Shown here one piece after another: positions 25,301-36,800 of a stretch of DNA of 62,000 bases (position 1 is the first letter of the stretch; each line of letters starts with the position of its first letter). Origin of the DNA: Apostichopus japonicus (Eukaryota; Echinodermata; Holothuroidea; Aspidochirotida; Stichopodidae). The stretch lies in NCBI RefSeq assembly GCF_037975245.1, contig NC_092579.1:22735166-22797165 (forward strand), in the 5' to 3' direction. Both the position numbers and the translations under genes were made by a program. Below the pieces are notes generated by a model that was given only the letters and a program-made list of their open reading frames with translations, made no database searches and was not told where the DNA came from.

Positions 25301-28300
25301 AGGTGTAATGCTGAGAACTTCACATCCGGTGATTTATTCTGATTGTACTCTTAGACGATACTACATTTGATGTCAAATGTCTACCAACGGGATACCCTTG
25401 ATCTTACTAATTACTAGGAGCAATACCCAGCCAAATGATGATACTAACCCTTGATGTAATTAAAGGCATTGCAGACTCGCCCCAAACCGTGTGCGGCCAT
25501 CTGAAAAAGTTAACTTTCAGTTGCTTTCAAGTAACGTTTTGATTGTGTCGCTACAAAATTGCAGACAGTAATGAAACGTGATCATAGGCGTAGGAGGCGG
25601 GGGGGCTGGGGGGCTGCAGCCCCCCAACCACAAATTTTTGTGAAAATTCACGCAATATGCTGTGAATTTTTCGGGCACCTACTGAAAGAAAAAGTAATTT
25701 GCAATGTGTTTTTCAATGGTTAAACTTATATTATTATTATCATTATTATTGTAACGACTTCCCCAATAATTCTAACCAATATGGAAGGGCATTAACACGG
25801 AAAATGGTTGTATGTTATTGGCACGAGATGTATATCTGATACATGCCCTAAATGATATGCACATTAACATGATGAAAGCGCGCTAAAAATATTGGTTAAA
25901 TTTTTCGGGCAAGTCGTTACAGCCCCCCCAAATCAAATTGGGCTCCTACGCCTATGAACGTGATACCTTGTTATCTTTTATCTAGACCTGAGATGTCCAA
26001 CGCTGCTATATACACTGTGTTGTGGGTATTGACCGTAGCTGCATGTACTGACTGTGTACTAGTGTCTAATTACCAATGGTAGCAAGCTGTGTGTGTATTT
26101 TCTGGGATCGATGGTGGTGTCTAACACTTCTGTTACACCTCATTCGAGACGTTTCTTTGTGCTAGAGTCTTCACACCCTTTAAGTCAAATTAATATACAT
26201 TTGATAAAAGTAACATCCTACCTTCATATATTTATCAAAGACGACTTTGGTAACATTGAAAGTTCCCTGCGCATCAATTTCCATCACTGTCTTGAATGCA
26301 TTGAAAGACATACTGGCGGCTGGACACAGGAAGTTACCTGCAGCTCCTACAAATCAAGGTAATTAATACAGAAATTACCTGCAGCTTTTCAATTTTTTTG
26401 AAATATTATAGAAATGACCTGCATCGCGAAGATATCAAAATACACTTGATATAGCCTGCAGCTCCTAAATATCCTAAATAATGAATTAGAAGTTAGCTGC
26501 CATTTCTGAGATACAAAAAAAAAAAACATTTTAAGTTTTAAGTAAAAGACAATAGAAATAACCAGTCATTCCTAGCAAAATATCATTGAAATAACCTGCA
26601 GCTCTGAGATACGTACTGTAAGTGACTACCAACGGCTCTAAGACATCATACTACAATAGAGATGATCTGTGATTCCTAAATAGCAAAATACAATAGAAAT
26701 AATTACTTGCCCTTCTTAGTTCTCATCATAAAACAATAGAATCAAAATACAATAGAAATAACCTGTCATTCCTAAATATCCCAACTTCAATAGAAAGCAC
26801 CTGCAGCTCCTAAATCTAGCTTCAGGACCTAAATATTACAATATAATTTCCAAATCTCTGCAGCTCCTAAAAAACTTTCTAGCTTCAAGTCTTAAATATT
26901 GAATTATATTCCCAAATCTCTACAGCTCCTAAAAGCGAATGTACTATAGAAACTCAGCAGCTTCTAATAAACATCAAGTTTAAATTGATGTCAGTACAGC
27001 CCCTAACTACAACAATTCAAATTACATGCAGTTTTTAACTAGCAAAGTACAACAATTGAGTTTGATTTTATTTCAATTCCCAGGCCTCGAAAATCAGGCT
27101 ATTTACTGGCTAAATGCCAGTGGATTTTTTCGTTTGCCGATAGAAGCAGAAGAAAAAGGCACTGACAATTTTCTGTCAGTAGACTTTAAGAACTAATACA
27201 CGGTTAATCGATTAACAATCATCAGTTAAAGAATCGGAATGATTTCTGACGTTAGCCCTACTATATGTTACTGCTTATATACATGCAATATATATTATAT
27301 GGCTGGTCTCGAGTACTTGGTACAGTTCCTGATGTGTACTGTTTTTCAGGAAAATATTGATGAGAACTTGAATTCTTATACCAGTAGATTTTTCAAGCAT
27401 TGGCATTTTTTGGCGAGTAGCTAAAATTGTGAAATTCCAGGCATGATTATTGTATCATTAACTGATATTCTAAAATTTTAAGCTTAAGGAATTAAATGTC
27501 TCAATGAAGGAAACTGTTCTTGGGGAAGCAATCCAACAAGTTAGATAACAGATCAATTACTGCAATAAGTATCTCAAAGTATCTTTCATACCATTAATGA
27601 GAAAGTCAATCTTGCCAAATCTGCTCAGTGCTGCATCCACCGCGGCCATTATTTCAGTTGGCTATGTGAATAATACAAAATCAAGTGTATAAATATATAT
27701 TTGGAACTTTCTATGAGAGCAAAGAAATAATTGGCTAGAACTGGATTCAACTGCAACCCCTCTTCCTCCCTCCCAACCAATGAATAAAAAAAAACAATTT
27801 TGGATCATGCCCCACTCAGAATATTCCACTATAACATAGGGGTGTTTTGTATTTGTATAGAATCTAAAACAGTTGTTTTGTCAAACTATTGTGACAACGA
27901 CAATTAACATACTGAACCAATTTTAATTTAGTGAATTAATTATATTTTATTAATCCCTAACCTATGCCAACCTTTGACCATTGTTAAACCCAACGCCCAC
28001 CTAGGTCCTATAGTCCAAAATAAAACAACCGGCGACACATGGGACATGATCTCAATTTTATAACAAATCATTCTGCCCAGTCACACAAGAAAAGCATCGG
28101 GCCTCCCCCCCCCCCCAAAAAAAAAGAAGAAGGATAATAACAGACATCTAGCTATGCCCTTGCTTGAAGCATTCTACCACAACTATGACAGATGCTGTTA
28201 GTCGCATCGAACCCTGCCACGTTATGACAGGTAAGATGCAATGCGAAATGAACGAGATAGCCATGAAAAGTGACATCGGCGGAAAAGTGAAAGTAAATCT

Positions 28301-31256
28301 TGAACCATTGGTCAACTTGATCAATAATGACAATTTAGAATTAATATAATTTAATAAGAAGATTGTAAAAATCAAAAACATACTGCACTGTACCTTTCTA
28401 ACATCCAACACCACAGGCAAGCACTCCTGAGATGTAATCCTGCTCAACTCTGCTGCTGCCTACATAAGAACACAAATAATTAAATGATTTTCAAATTTTG
28501 TCCCGATTTAAATGTTTATTAATTCTACTGGGCACAGATTACTAGAGCAAGATTACTTATTATTACAAGATTACCTACTACAGCAAAAACATATATAAAA
28601 TAATACAACTTTACATGCTACAATTGTAGAGACTGGAGGAGGAAAATGCATATAGGACACACAAAAAAACACCCAACAGTTTTTAATTTGATATTCTGGT
28701 TTTGGTAGACATAATTTTTTTAGAAATAGCAAGACTTTCTTTCCAAATCTCCACAGAGACAAAGCTGGCATACACCTAGCCCCTTTCATGTTACAAGGAC
28801 AGCAAATGGGTAACCTAGGTCCAAACATGTATTAAAATAAAAATAAATGTCACTGTGTAGATGTTCTATCATAACACCATCTACTCTGGGTATGTCCGAA
28901 CCACTGAAACTTCTCTCCAGGTTTAAGCATATAATGATCGCATTCAATCCCAGCAGTGTTTTTGGTACTATTGTATAGTATATAATAACGCAAATCATGC
29001 CAAAATAATGGCTTATTCAATTGTCGTCTGAAATTGGGCCAAAATGTTGGCATAAAGTACATCATTGTAATGATTGTGTGATTATTATAACTACATGATA
29101 GAACCAAAAAGGAGTGTTGCATTAGGGAGGGGTCAAAGGTTAAAAGTAAAATTTCTTTATTATGGAATGCATAATGAGGCTTTAAAGTAAGATCTCATCT
29201 CAATAATTTTCACTCTTCATTGTAGAAATTACTTACTTCTTACCTCTCTGTAAAAACAAAGCTTTTTAGTAATTTAAACTGCTAATGGGGAAGAGTGCAA
29301 TTGTAGGTGTGACCACATGACTACCGAGAAACTTACCAACACCCATAGAGAAATATTTTCTCTGCATTCACATAATATGAGAGAAACTGATGTGTTAGTA
29401 ACCTATATCCTAATTCCATGAAGTAAAACCAATCAATCACCAAATATGAAAGCTTAGAGCAAAGTACTTTTCCTGAGGTATGTACACTGCACAGTAGCAT
29501 GGTATGAGCATGTACAAACTTGGAATTTGCAGGTTTTTGTGGCACTTGACCGGATCCCAGAACTACGTGACACACATACATGCGAGTGGAATTATGAAAT
29601 GAGTTTCCCTTTAATCATAAATCATCCCTCTCTACTCACCTTCTCCAGTCGGTCTTTCTTCCTGCTGGCGATAACTGTCTTACAGCCATGTCTACATGAA
29701 GAGTTTCAATTTTGAAAATAGCGACATCAGTAAAGAACACGACTTACGGAAATTGTGAAGAAACTTGAGATATGACCGGACTTTCAACAAACAGAACTCT
29801 GTCATGTCAACACAGTTATCAGGTTAGGTTCAATTTTTATCTGTACACCAGTACATAATAATATATGCTAATTGAAATCAGGTGCAAAGGTCATATTTAA
29901 CACCACAGCAACTTAGCGAGTTATTGTAGCTGATAAATTACAAAAGAGTAAGTGAGCATGCTATTTATTACAAATTGTTCCAAATCTTTGTAATTATCTT
30001 CAGCTATGTCAGCAAGATATCATTAAAACCAAGTTCAGGAAGTACTTCGTGTAAATCTTAGTAGCTATCTGTGAATACTTGTGCAATTACCATACCCACT
30101 GTTTGGTGAATTGGACAGTCCCACGTAAGAGAGTTAATCTGAAAAAGATAACTTTATCGCTTGGTACTTAATTTTATATTTAAACATACCTCATGAGAAC
30201 TTCACAGATAGAGTAGCAAATTCCTGACCCACCACCAGTCACAAATGCAACCTTCCCCCTGTCAGAAAGAAAACAAAATGGGAATTGTACTATAATTTCA
30301 TCACCAACTGCTTTCCTTAATTGTGTTGAAGATTTTTTTAAATTACTTATAGTGTGATTAACACTAGCTTTCTGGTACTTTACAAAGTATGGCAACATTC
30401 GTACAGTAACATGTATGCTGAATATTATGGCTATTACAGAAATGATCTAATCATTAAACATTACAAAACGAATGAAAAAAACAACCTCCGAAGTTAGTAG
30501 TACAGTGTAAGTAATGCCAGTGGTTCCAGTGCCATTCCGCCATAGGTACATACCGCCATACCTTTCCGCCATAGGTTTTGACCCATTCCGCCATGGCCGA
30601 AAGGCTAAAAACCTATGGCAGATAGGTACATTTTAGGAATGGATTTTACACAGGAATGTATAGGTGAAACTTTCTTTGATCAATGGAGAAGGATAGGTAC
30701 ACCGTCTTTAAATGTGACGGTTTGCTGAATAGACTGAATTGTAGTTAAGACAAGGTTGGGGAATAGATACACAGTATTTAATGTACATGTTGATTGAATA
30801 GTTTTACTTGTAAGTTCGTAGGAGTCGATAAACTTTCTTAAAATATATAATAGTTGGTTGAATTAATCAAATTAATTTAGGTTGATTGGTTATTACAAAG
30901 ACCGATTCTGATTGTCGATTTAAATGACCGATTTGTGGATTTTGCGGACCTAGGTTGTGTGAAGCGAAGCAATATACAGTGCATATAGGCCAACAGTACA
31001 CCCACGGCCCCCATGCCAGTAACACAATATCATTAACTGCATAGGCCTAGGCTACATCAAGTACTATACAAACATACTGTAGTGTAAGTCAGTTATTTGG
31101 CATAAGTTTGGCTGACAGAATTTAAGAGGGTATAACAAATCAGGTACATTATACAGTACGTTAAAATGTGTGCTCTGACCTCAGGATATTTGGGTTGAAA
31201 CAATTGTGGTAAACGTCTGCCTTGCCGAAGGCGTTGATAATATTGGAATGAGACAT
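22336..31256 (-). CDS. DECR2: Peroxisomal 2,4-dienoyl-CoA reductase (9 exons, complete, 286 aa)
   Basis: Exons on the minus strand, 5' to 3': 31256-31180, 30258-30190, 29691-29640, 28459-28394, 27661-27592, 26346-26222, 23890-23797, 23092-22988, 22538-22336; 861 nt in all (human DECR2 is 292 aa). It is a short-chain dehydrogenase that uses NADPH to reduce 2,4-dienoyl-CoA intermediates in peroxisomal beta-oxidation of polyunsaturated fatty acids. Visible features are the cofactor motif TGGGSGIC (33-40), [18 protein letters not shown] around 103-121, Asp136 and Lys181 at the positions given for the human catalytic pair (from memory), APGPI, and VDGGDWM near the end. The C-terminus is SKL, a canonical PTS1 signal. 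The usual SDR tyrosine of YxxxK is absent, as is normal for this subfamily. The last residue of the TGxxxGIG motif is Cys40 instead of Gly, which is unusual. The chosen ATG gives an N-terminus matching the family length. The gene is divergent to IFT140. Confidence 0.95.
22572..22931. repeat. Tandem duplication, about 175 bp x 2 (DECR2 intron 8)
   Basis: The copies start at 22572 and 22747. Both run from TGATGATAA-TAAGTCACTTT and TTTCGAGTACA through AACCGGG(T/G)AC-ATTTGGGTT and GATGTCCCC to CCCCAAAT and AGAATATAT. Each unit itself contains repeated GTCCCC/CCGGGGAC motifs. The duplication begins about 34 bp outside the exon 9 acceptor. Confidence 0.85.
23960..24605. mobile_element. Non-autonomous DNA transposon with 12-bp TIRs (DECR2 intron 6)
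   Basis: Perfect 12-bp terminal inverted repeats CAGGGTTCTGCC (23960-23971) and GGCAGAACCCTG (24594-24605) are flanked by the direct repeat CAAATT (23954-23959 and 24606-24611), a probable 6-bp target-site duplication. The 646-bp interior is relatively GC-rich, with CCGGCAG and CGGTCGG motifs near both ends, and has no transposase. The CAGGG ends suggest a hAT-type element, although 6 bp is shorter than the usual 8-bp duplication. Confidence 0.8.
25460..26182. repeat. Dispersed repeat interrupted by a MITE, copy 1 (DECR2 intron 6)
   Basis: It matches 42676-43034 in the same orientation, from TTAAAGGCATT through GCCCCAAACCGTGTG, CTGAAAAAGTTAACTTTC and GCAGACAGTAATGAAACGTG to GAGACGTTTCTT and ACACCCTTTA. 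Copy 1 is split at 25582 by a 374-bp insertion and lacks about 25 bp (after CATTCGA) that copy 2 retains. It ends 40 bp from exon 6. Its element class is unknown; the TTAA-like start could be a target site, but the other end is not clear. Confidence 0.85.
25583..25956. mobile_element. 374-bp MITE with 14-bp TIRs and 8-bp TSD, nested in a repeat
   Basis: Perfect 14-bp inverted repeats CATAGGCGTAGGAG (25583-25596) and CTCCTACGCCTATG (25943-25956) are flanked by the 8-bp direct repeat AACGTGAT (25575-25582 and 25957-25964). The uninterrupted repeat at about 42787 has one AACGTGAT at the same point, which proves the insertion and its exact borders. Long G/C runs follow each TIR. The 8-bp duplication is typical of hAT elements. 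There is no coding capacity. Confidence 0.93.
26336..27060. repeat. Degenerate minisatellite that includes the DECR2 exon 6 border
   Basis: About a dozen or more diverged copies of a 40-60 bp unit resembling AATAGAAATAACCTGCAGCT then CCTAAATAT (plus strand) run from inside exon 6 (the 3'-most bases of 26222-26346) into intron 5. TGCAGCTCCT or a one-base variant occurs at the true border (26339-26348) and again at 26458, 26802, 26859 and 26921. On the coding strand each reads as TTAG or TAG followed by GAGCTGCAGG, that is, a copy of the 3' splice site with the first exon bases. Confidence 0.75.
30530..30660. repeat. Cluster of short direct and inverted CCGCCATAGG repeats (DECR2 intron 1)
   Basis: TTCCGCCATAGG-like words occur four times in about 70 bp (ATTCCGCCATAGGTACATA, ACCGCCATACC, TTTCCGCCATAGGTTTT, ATTCCGCCATGG). 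They are followed by the inverted form AAAACCTATGGC and by GATAGGTACATTTTAGGAAT. CCATAGGTTTT and AAAACCTATGG can pair across about 25 nt. No function is known to me. Confidence 0.7.
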
Positions 31257-31979
31257 TCTTTACATAAATGATTGAAACCTTCAGCTGTTGACTGTACTAC
31301 AGTAGTTTCCCCTAGAGGATAGACTGACCTACATGTGTGTACAGACGATCAGAGCGAAGTCCATGTTTACATGTGAATCAGCTGCTACATATAGTGCAAA
31401 TATATTTTGTTTAATTTTCGTATATATAAAATTATACTATGAAATATATTTCGTTTAAAATTAATGTTTTTATAAGTTTAAAATATTAATATATGTAATA
31501 TATGATATCTAGTTAATTATTAGCATAAATAAATTAGGAAGTTTCTACTATATTTGTACGAGCCTGAATTCTTCAAGATGTTTGCTTGACAACTTCGTTG
31601 TCGCGGTCCTCAAAGGCAATACAATTTACCATACTTTGTGTTTTTATCCACAGATATGCTTCTATCTCTGCTGAGAATATCGAAAACATTTGCCTTGTCA
31701 TTTCTGTGGCATTTTGACGTCGCTGAAAAGTTTTGAAATAAAAAATATCATTTAATAATTTCAAACTATGCGCTTATTTATACTATTTGCATGTAGCCTA
31801 GATTTGCGAACTTTTAGTCTGATTGCATTTCTCACACATTTATCCCAACGTAGACTGCGACAGCACTTTCGATTGTCGCTGCAGTATAATGTAGGCTCGT
31901 CGTATATGTTTATTACAGCAACCGTGTGATGTAACATTTATCCAGGTTTACTCACGATGGCTAAGCTAGGCACTGCTTA

Positions 31980-32061
31980 TGTCTGCTTTCTCTGTAAAGC
32001 GCCTTGAGCAGTGACTTTTGTCTACTGATTTGTCGCTATATTATATAAGTCTCATTATTAT
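31980..32061 (+). mobile_element. LINE 3' tail, second copy
   Basis: This contains AAAGCGCCTTGAGCAGTGAC followed by TTTTGTCTACTGATTT (36 identical bases with 16889-16924), then a CGCTATATTATATAAGT box and an (ATT)n end. Almost only the 3' tail is left. Confidence 0.85.
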
Positions 32062-32118
32062 TATGTTAGCCAATCACATACAGTATATGGGCCATGGCTA
32101 TTACTAAATCGTTGTGGC

Positions 32119-32146
32119 TATTCGCACGAACGTAATCGTGCGAATA
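32119..32146. repeat. Perfect inverted repeat with 11-bp arms
   Basis: TATTCGCACGA (32119-32129) and TCGTGCGAATA (32136-32146) flank a 6-base loop. Parts of the same word recur at 32758-32770 and 32828-32841. Confidence 0.8.
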
Positions 32147-32755
32147 ACATTGACTATTAGCACACATGTAACTTGACCAATCAGCGCTCGTGGTTGATGT
32201 AACCAATGAACTGTCCTGATATGTGCTGGCCGGGAGGGATGAACAGGACATCGATGGACAATAACACAGCAGTGCTTGACAATGGAACAGGAATTTGATA
32301 ACTATGTGGATTTCCAGGGTTATGTTCAAAGGATATCTGCGGATACTTTTTCTATTTTTGTAATAAAGAATTCCAAAACCGTTGAAGCAGCAAACAAGCG
32401 ACTAGATGAATTAAATTCATCATATTCCTTATGCATTTTAAGAACGTTTGCAACAAATCTCTTCTGAAATATTCCAACAAAATCTGTAATTATTTCTCTG
32501 AATTTTCCCAGAATTGATCACATCTCTGATTTCTCTCATATTTTACAGATTTGGCTATTGATTTTGAAAAAGATAACCATTATTTTGAGTATCAGCAAAT
32601 TTTCATCGACCAAAATCTTGAGGTGGGGGGCGAGGGGGGGGGGGCAAATCGACCGTGCACACCCAACACTGTGGTTGGGGCCATGGTTTACCTTCCCCGC
32701 CTACTCAGTGCTTTTCTAATCACTACATGCTAACATGCCTACTTATACCCACATA

Positions 32756-32904
32756 CACGTTCGTGCGAGTAACAATCCTTATTGGCACGCCTTCGTGTGT
32801 AAAGTCACTGTCTATAAGCACGAGCATGTTCGTGCGAATATCGATGCTTATTGGTACGTCAACGTAACAATAACGGTTGTTATTGGCACGTGCACGTGCC
32901 AATA
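32756..32904. promoter_or_regulatory. Repeated CG-containing words and a 24-bp palindrome with E-boxes and CCAAT boxes
   Basis: TTCGTGCGAGTAACAATCC then TTATTGGCACG, and TTCGTGCGAATATCGATGC then TTATTGGTACG, form two units about 68 bp apart. TTATTGGCACG starts a third time at 32880. Positions 32881-32904 are a perfect 24-bp palindrome: two overlapping CACGTG E-boxes in the centre with ATTGG and CCAAT on the two sides. It lies about 1 kb upstream of the IFT140 start codon and 1.5 kb upstream of DECR2. A regulatory role is inference only. Confidence 0.45.
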
Positions 32905-33891
32905 GACACGACCTTACTAAATACTAACTAGCCTTAGGCATTCACTATGGGAGCTACCTAGCCTAACATTACATCAGCCTAGATTTAATTTGGCAGTAAC
33001 AATAAACTATCAATTACTATTTGGAATCACATTTATGAAATTCAATCAGCTTAGTCACATTAAATTTGAAACAATTTGTCCTTGTCTTAGTTTGAGAATG
33101 ATGCAACATTACAGATTGATGCAACATTAAATCAAAGTCTTCACATTGTTGTGGAGGTGTAGTCATAGTGGGGGTCATTCTTGTGTTGATAAATTAATTA
33201 ATGTTGTTAATTCTCTGTACTTTAGCTATGGGATTGAGAGTTTTAGATTTGCAAACATTTTGCAGGAATCAAGTCTCATCATTGAGATTTTTCTTGTTGT
33301 TGCTGCAAACTAAATTATTTGGGAATTGTACTTCATATCCCTTACTTCATTAAAGATTTAATTTTATTAAGAGACTTTTACACTATAATGTAATGTTTAG
33401 CATTCACATATTATATTGAGAATTCACACTGGTGAAACATGGGACTTTCCCATTTTTCAAGTTACATAAGGCTATGTTTGCACTTACAATATTTTATATC
33501 TATTAAAGTAACTTCAAGAATCTCCTTGCAATGTGTATTTATTGCTACTGATAATTTGTTTGTTTGTTGCAAAACTGCACTCTGACAAGCCATATGTCTG
33601 ATGTATTTTACTTCTACCGACATACAGTAGTATGTGGGTACTAGGCCTATGTGATAAATTGTATAATTTATCCTTTCACTGCTGTTTGATGAGTTGGAAC
33701 TTGTATTTCTGTGAAGTGTCTTTTTCATGTCCATACTGTAGATAATGGACGTTTTTGTGTACAAGAATGAAAAATTTCAGAGGCAGCTTTTTGAGCTTGC
33801 AAGAGGTGGATAATGTAACGCTTTCATTTCTATTGCATAATCAAATAACTGAGACCTATTATGTTTAATTTATAGGTGAAAATTCAGAATA

Positions 33892-36800
33892 ATGGCCATC
33901 TTTTTTGACCATCAAGTTCAAGCCCCGGATACTTCGGGTCATTTGGATATCTGTTGGCATCAGGAACATCCACTATTGGCAGTTGCATCAAGGAATGATG
34001 GAGGGGGTGGATTTGTCCAGTTATATGATGATGAGGTAATTATCATCAATATCGATCAATTTTGTTAAAATTCCAAGATCTTGTATCATTTAATATTAGA
34101 CAACCTTAAAGTTGAGGGAGATGTCAAACATGATTTCTGTTCTTATTCTCTCTCTCTGTTTGTTGTTTTGTCTTGACATATTTTTGGGGCATGTAAAAGT
34201 TAACCAGATGTGCGATGTAAAGAGCCTATGCTGATTAGCCCATGCAGTAAAGTAACAGTGGATGTTATTCTTCTGTATAAATGTTTATTGTGACTGAATT
34301 ATGAAGAGATGCTTAATGGAATAAGACGTTGATTAGTTATTTTGGAAACTTTACCATGCTAGTATTCTCAATCACATAAACCAATAATTATGGTTGGGTT
34401 TCTGTCTCCTTTTAAAGTTGTTCATTATCTATTTATTTCGCAACTCACACACATATATATTAAGACCTTCCTTACCGGTTTTCAAACCTCTGTCCACATA
34501 CAATCAGCATCCATAGCCTAGATAGGGTGGTTAGGGTGTCCGCATATAAAACAGGAGGCCCGGGTTCAAATCCCGGTGGGAGGCTGGAACTTTTTTCACT
34601 ATTCTGGATTTTCCAACTCCCTTCAATTTCAATTACATATTTATATATATTTGCTTAGTTTGCAACCATCATTTACTGTACATGACGTGGTATTTAAAAG
34701 CCCTGTTGTCTTTTTGTACTTCTCACACACCCTCAAATTTTTTTTCTCTCCTCTAGGGTGAACCCATTCCTAATGCTGCAATGCAACGGTCCTGTTTCTC
34801 CCATTCTCTCTCGTGGCACCCCACCAAACCGATATTGGCGGTCGGTTGGAACAGCGGAGAGATATTGATATGGAACCAGCAGGATAAAGAACTCTACGAA
34901 GCAGCCAAGATCCACAAAGCTGACGTGTGCTTACTGCAGTGGAGCATGAACGGACAACGGCTACTCTCTGGCGACAAGGTACATTTACAGGAATAAAAGA
35001 CAATATAACTAATAAAATAGAGAGAATATTATATCGTACTACTGCTTCTCTTAGCCGCTCTTCCATTGATATGAAAGATACTGAATTAATCCCCTTTGAT
35101 TTGTAAACATTAGGTTCTTCAAACCAGTGTTTTGAAATCAGTACTTGGCTTGAAAAAATTTATGGACAGAATTTTGCCATCTATTTTTGAACAGGTTCCC
35201 AGTGTAGCTTTCACCTGTCAGGCCTAGAAGTTCCCAATTTTAGCCTCTCGCTAAAGTTTGTCAGTACTTTAAAAAAATATACTGGCTAAAATCAAGTTCT
35301 CAATGGCATATCCTGAATTAGACTACACATCAGTTTCTGTACAGGTTTTTTGAGAGCAGCCCAATTCATATTTGTTGATAATAAGTAGTAATAAAGGGCT
35401 TATTTGTTAGATATGGAAATCATGGTGAGTTTTTTGATAGGATTGTTAAACCAACTTACCATGTGTTTAAGTTCAATTTGTCTTCTGGTACAAAATTGCC
35501 AGTCTCTTTTATTTCCGCATTGGCATTTTGCCAGCAAATAGCCCAAAAAGTTGGCACCTGCCTGTTTTAGAATCCAGTTTAACTGATTTTTTGTTGTTAT
35601 TGCATAAACAGTAAATTGATATCCAGAACCTGAAATTGAAAGATGTCTTTATTTACATATGATGGCCTATTGATTTGAAAACAACTCTCAATTTTTCATG
35701 ACATATATCTCTTTCTTCTTGTGAACAGAGTGGCTTACTGCTCTTATGGAAGACCGACAACCGTGGCCGTACTCAACCGATGCCTGCTTGTCAGCAAGAG
35801 TCTCAACAGATCCCAGCACAGTGCATCTTTCCTCCAGGACAGGATACACAGAAAGCAGAGTGAGATATCTCTCAAATTATCATTTTATCTCTTTTGGGTC
35901 ATTTCATTATTCCAGATTAAAATTTCTGCCTGGTGTATTAATGGGAAAGTAGCAGAAATGGTTATATATGGTGGTGGTGGTGTTGGTAGGGTGGCCACTG
36001 ACATGAAATCAAAATGGAAGACACATCCAGTGGTTAGGAGACCAAGATTGAGCCCTGAGTACTAGTTTGTCTTTGGACCCCCCCCCCCCCCCATCTTCTC
36101 ATGTCCTTTCATGTCTTCCTTAAGTATATTAAGAAAATAAGAATATTTTATCCTCTATTTCATATTTTATGAGACCCTTCCATGTTTATTCAGGCCTTTT
36201 ACAAAATCTGGTGCTGTAGTACAGATAACATTCCCCCTTCCATGGCCCCCACCCCCGACCTTCTTGTCTGTCCTGGACATATGGTCTTGAGGAGATTACA
36301 TGACAATTATGACTTGAGCTGCTAGTCATGAACCATGTTTCAAATCATTTGGAAATCTCGCCACCATCTTATAACTAACAAATGAAATAAAACTACATGT
36401 TTGCACTCTGGCAAATGCTTAGATTTTAGGACCACATCAACTGCTTCTTCAGTCCAACTCCCATGTCTTTCTGATTTACCAAAATGCCATTTTAACTCCA
36501 ACTTATAAAACTCAACATTCAATAATGATTTCTTTCTTTTTAAAAAGGGAGATGAAAGCCCTAGCTAGAGCAGCGGTGAGAGGAGATGAGAAAGCGCTAG
36601 ATATGTTCTCCTGGAGGAGAGATCCTTCTCCGGCCAAATCCAGCGTGCTAGGTCTCAGCGGAGATGGCAACTCCTGCTTTGTCGGTGGTTCGGAAGGTAA
36701 TTAATTAATTTCTGACTTTTGTTTCTCATTTTTCTTTCCTTCTCTTCTTAATTTGCTTCTGTTCCTCATCCATTTCTCTTGATTTCTATATATGCCAGCT

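Larger units (their letters stand above)
31257..33891. promoter_or_regulatory. Divergent intergenic region between DECR2 and IFT140
   Basis: Both genes are transcribed away from this 2.6 kb, so their promoters should lie here, possibly with a non-coding IFT140 exon; a likely 3' splice site at about 33875 (TTTATAG) suggests IFT140 exon 1 as drawn is not the first transcribed exon. The region holds a LINE tail (31980-32061) and two zones rich in TTCGTGCGA and TTATTGGCACG words. No TATA box or RFX-type X-box could be assigned to either start. Open frames here show no family similarity. Confidence 0.5.

Noticed and set aside
34516-34584. Functional tRNA gene
   Set aside because: The T-arm is good but the anticodon stem does not pair and the acceptor stem is only partly paired.
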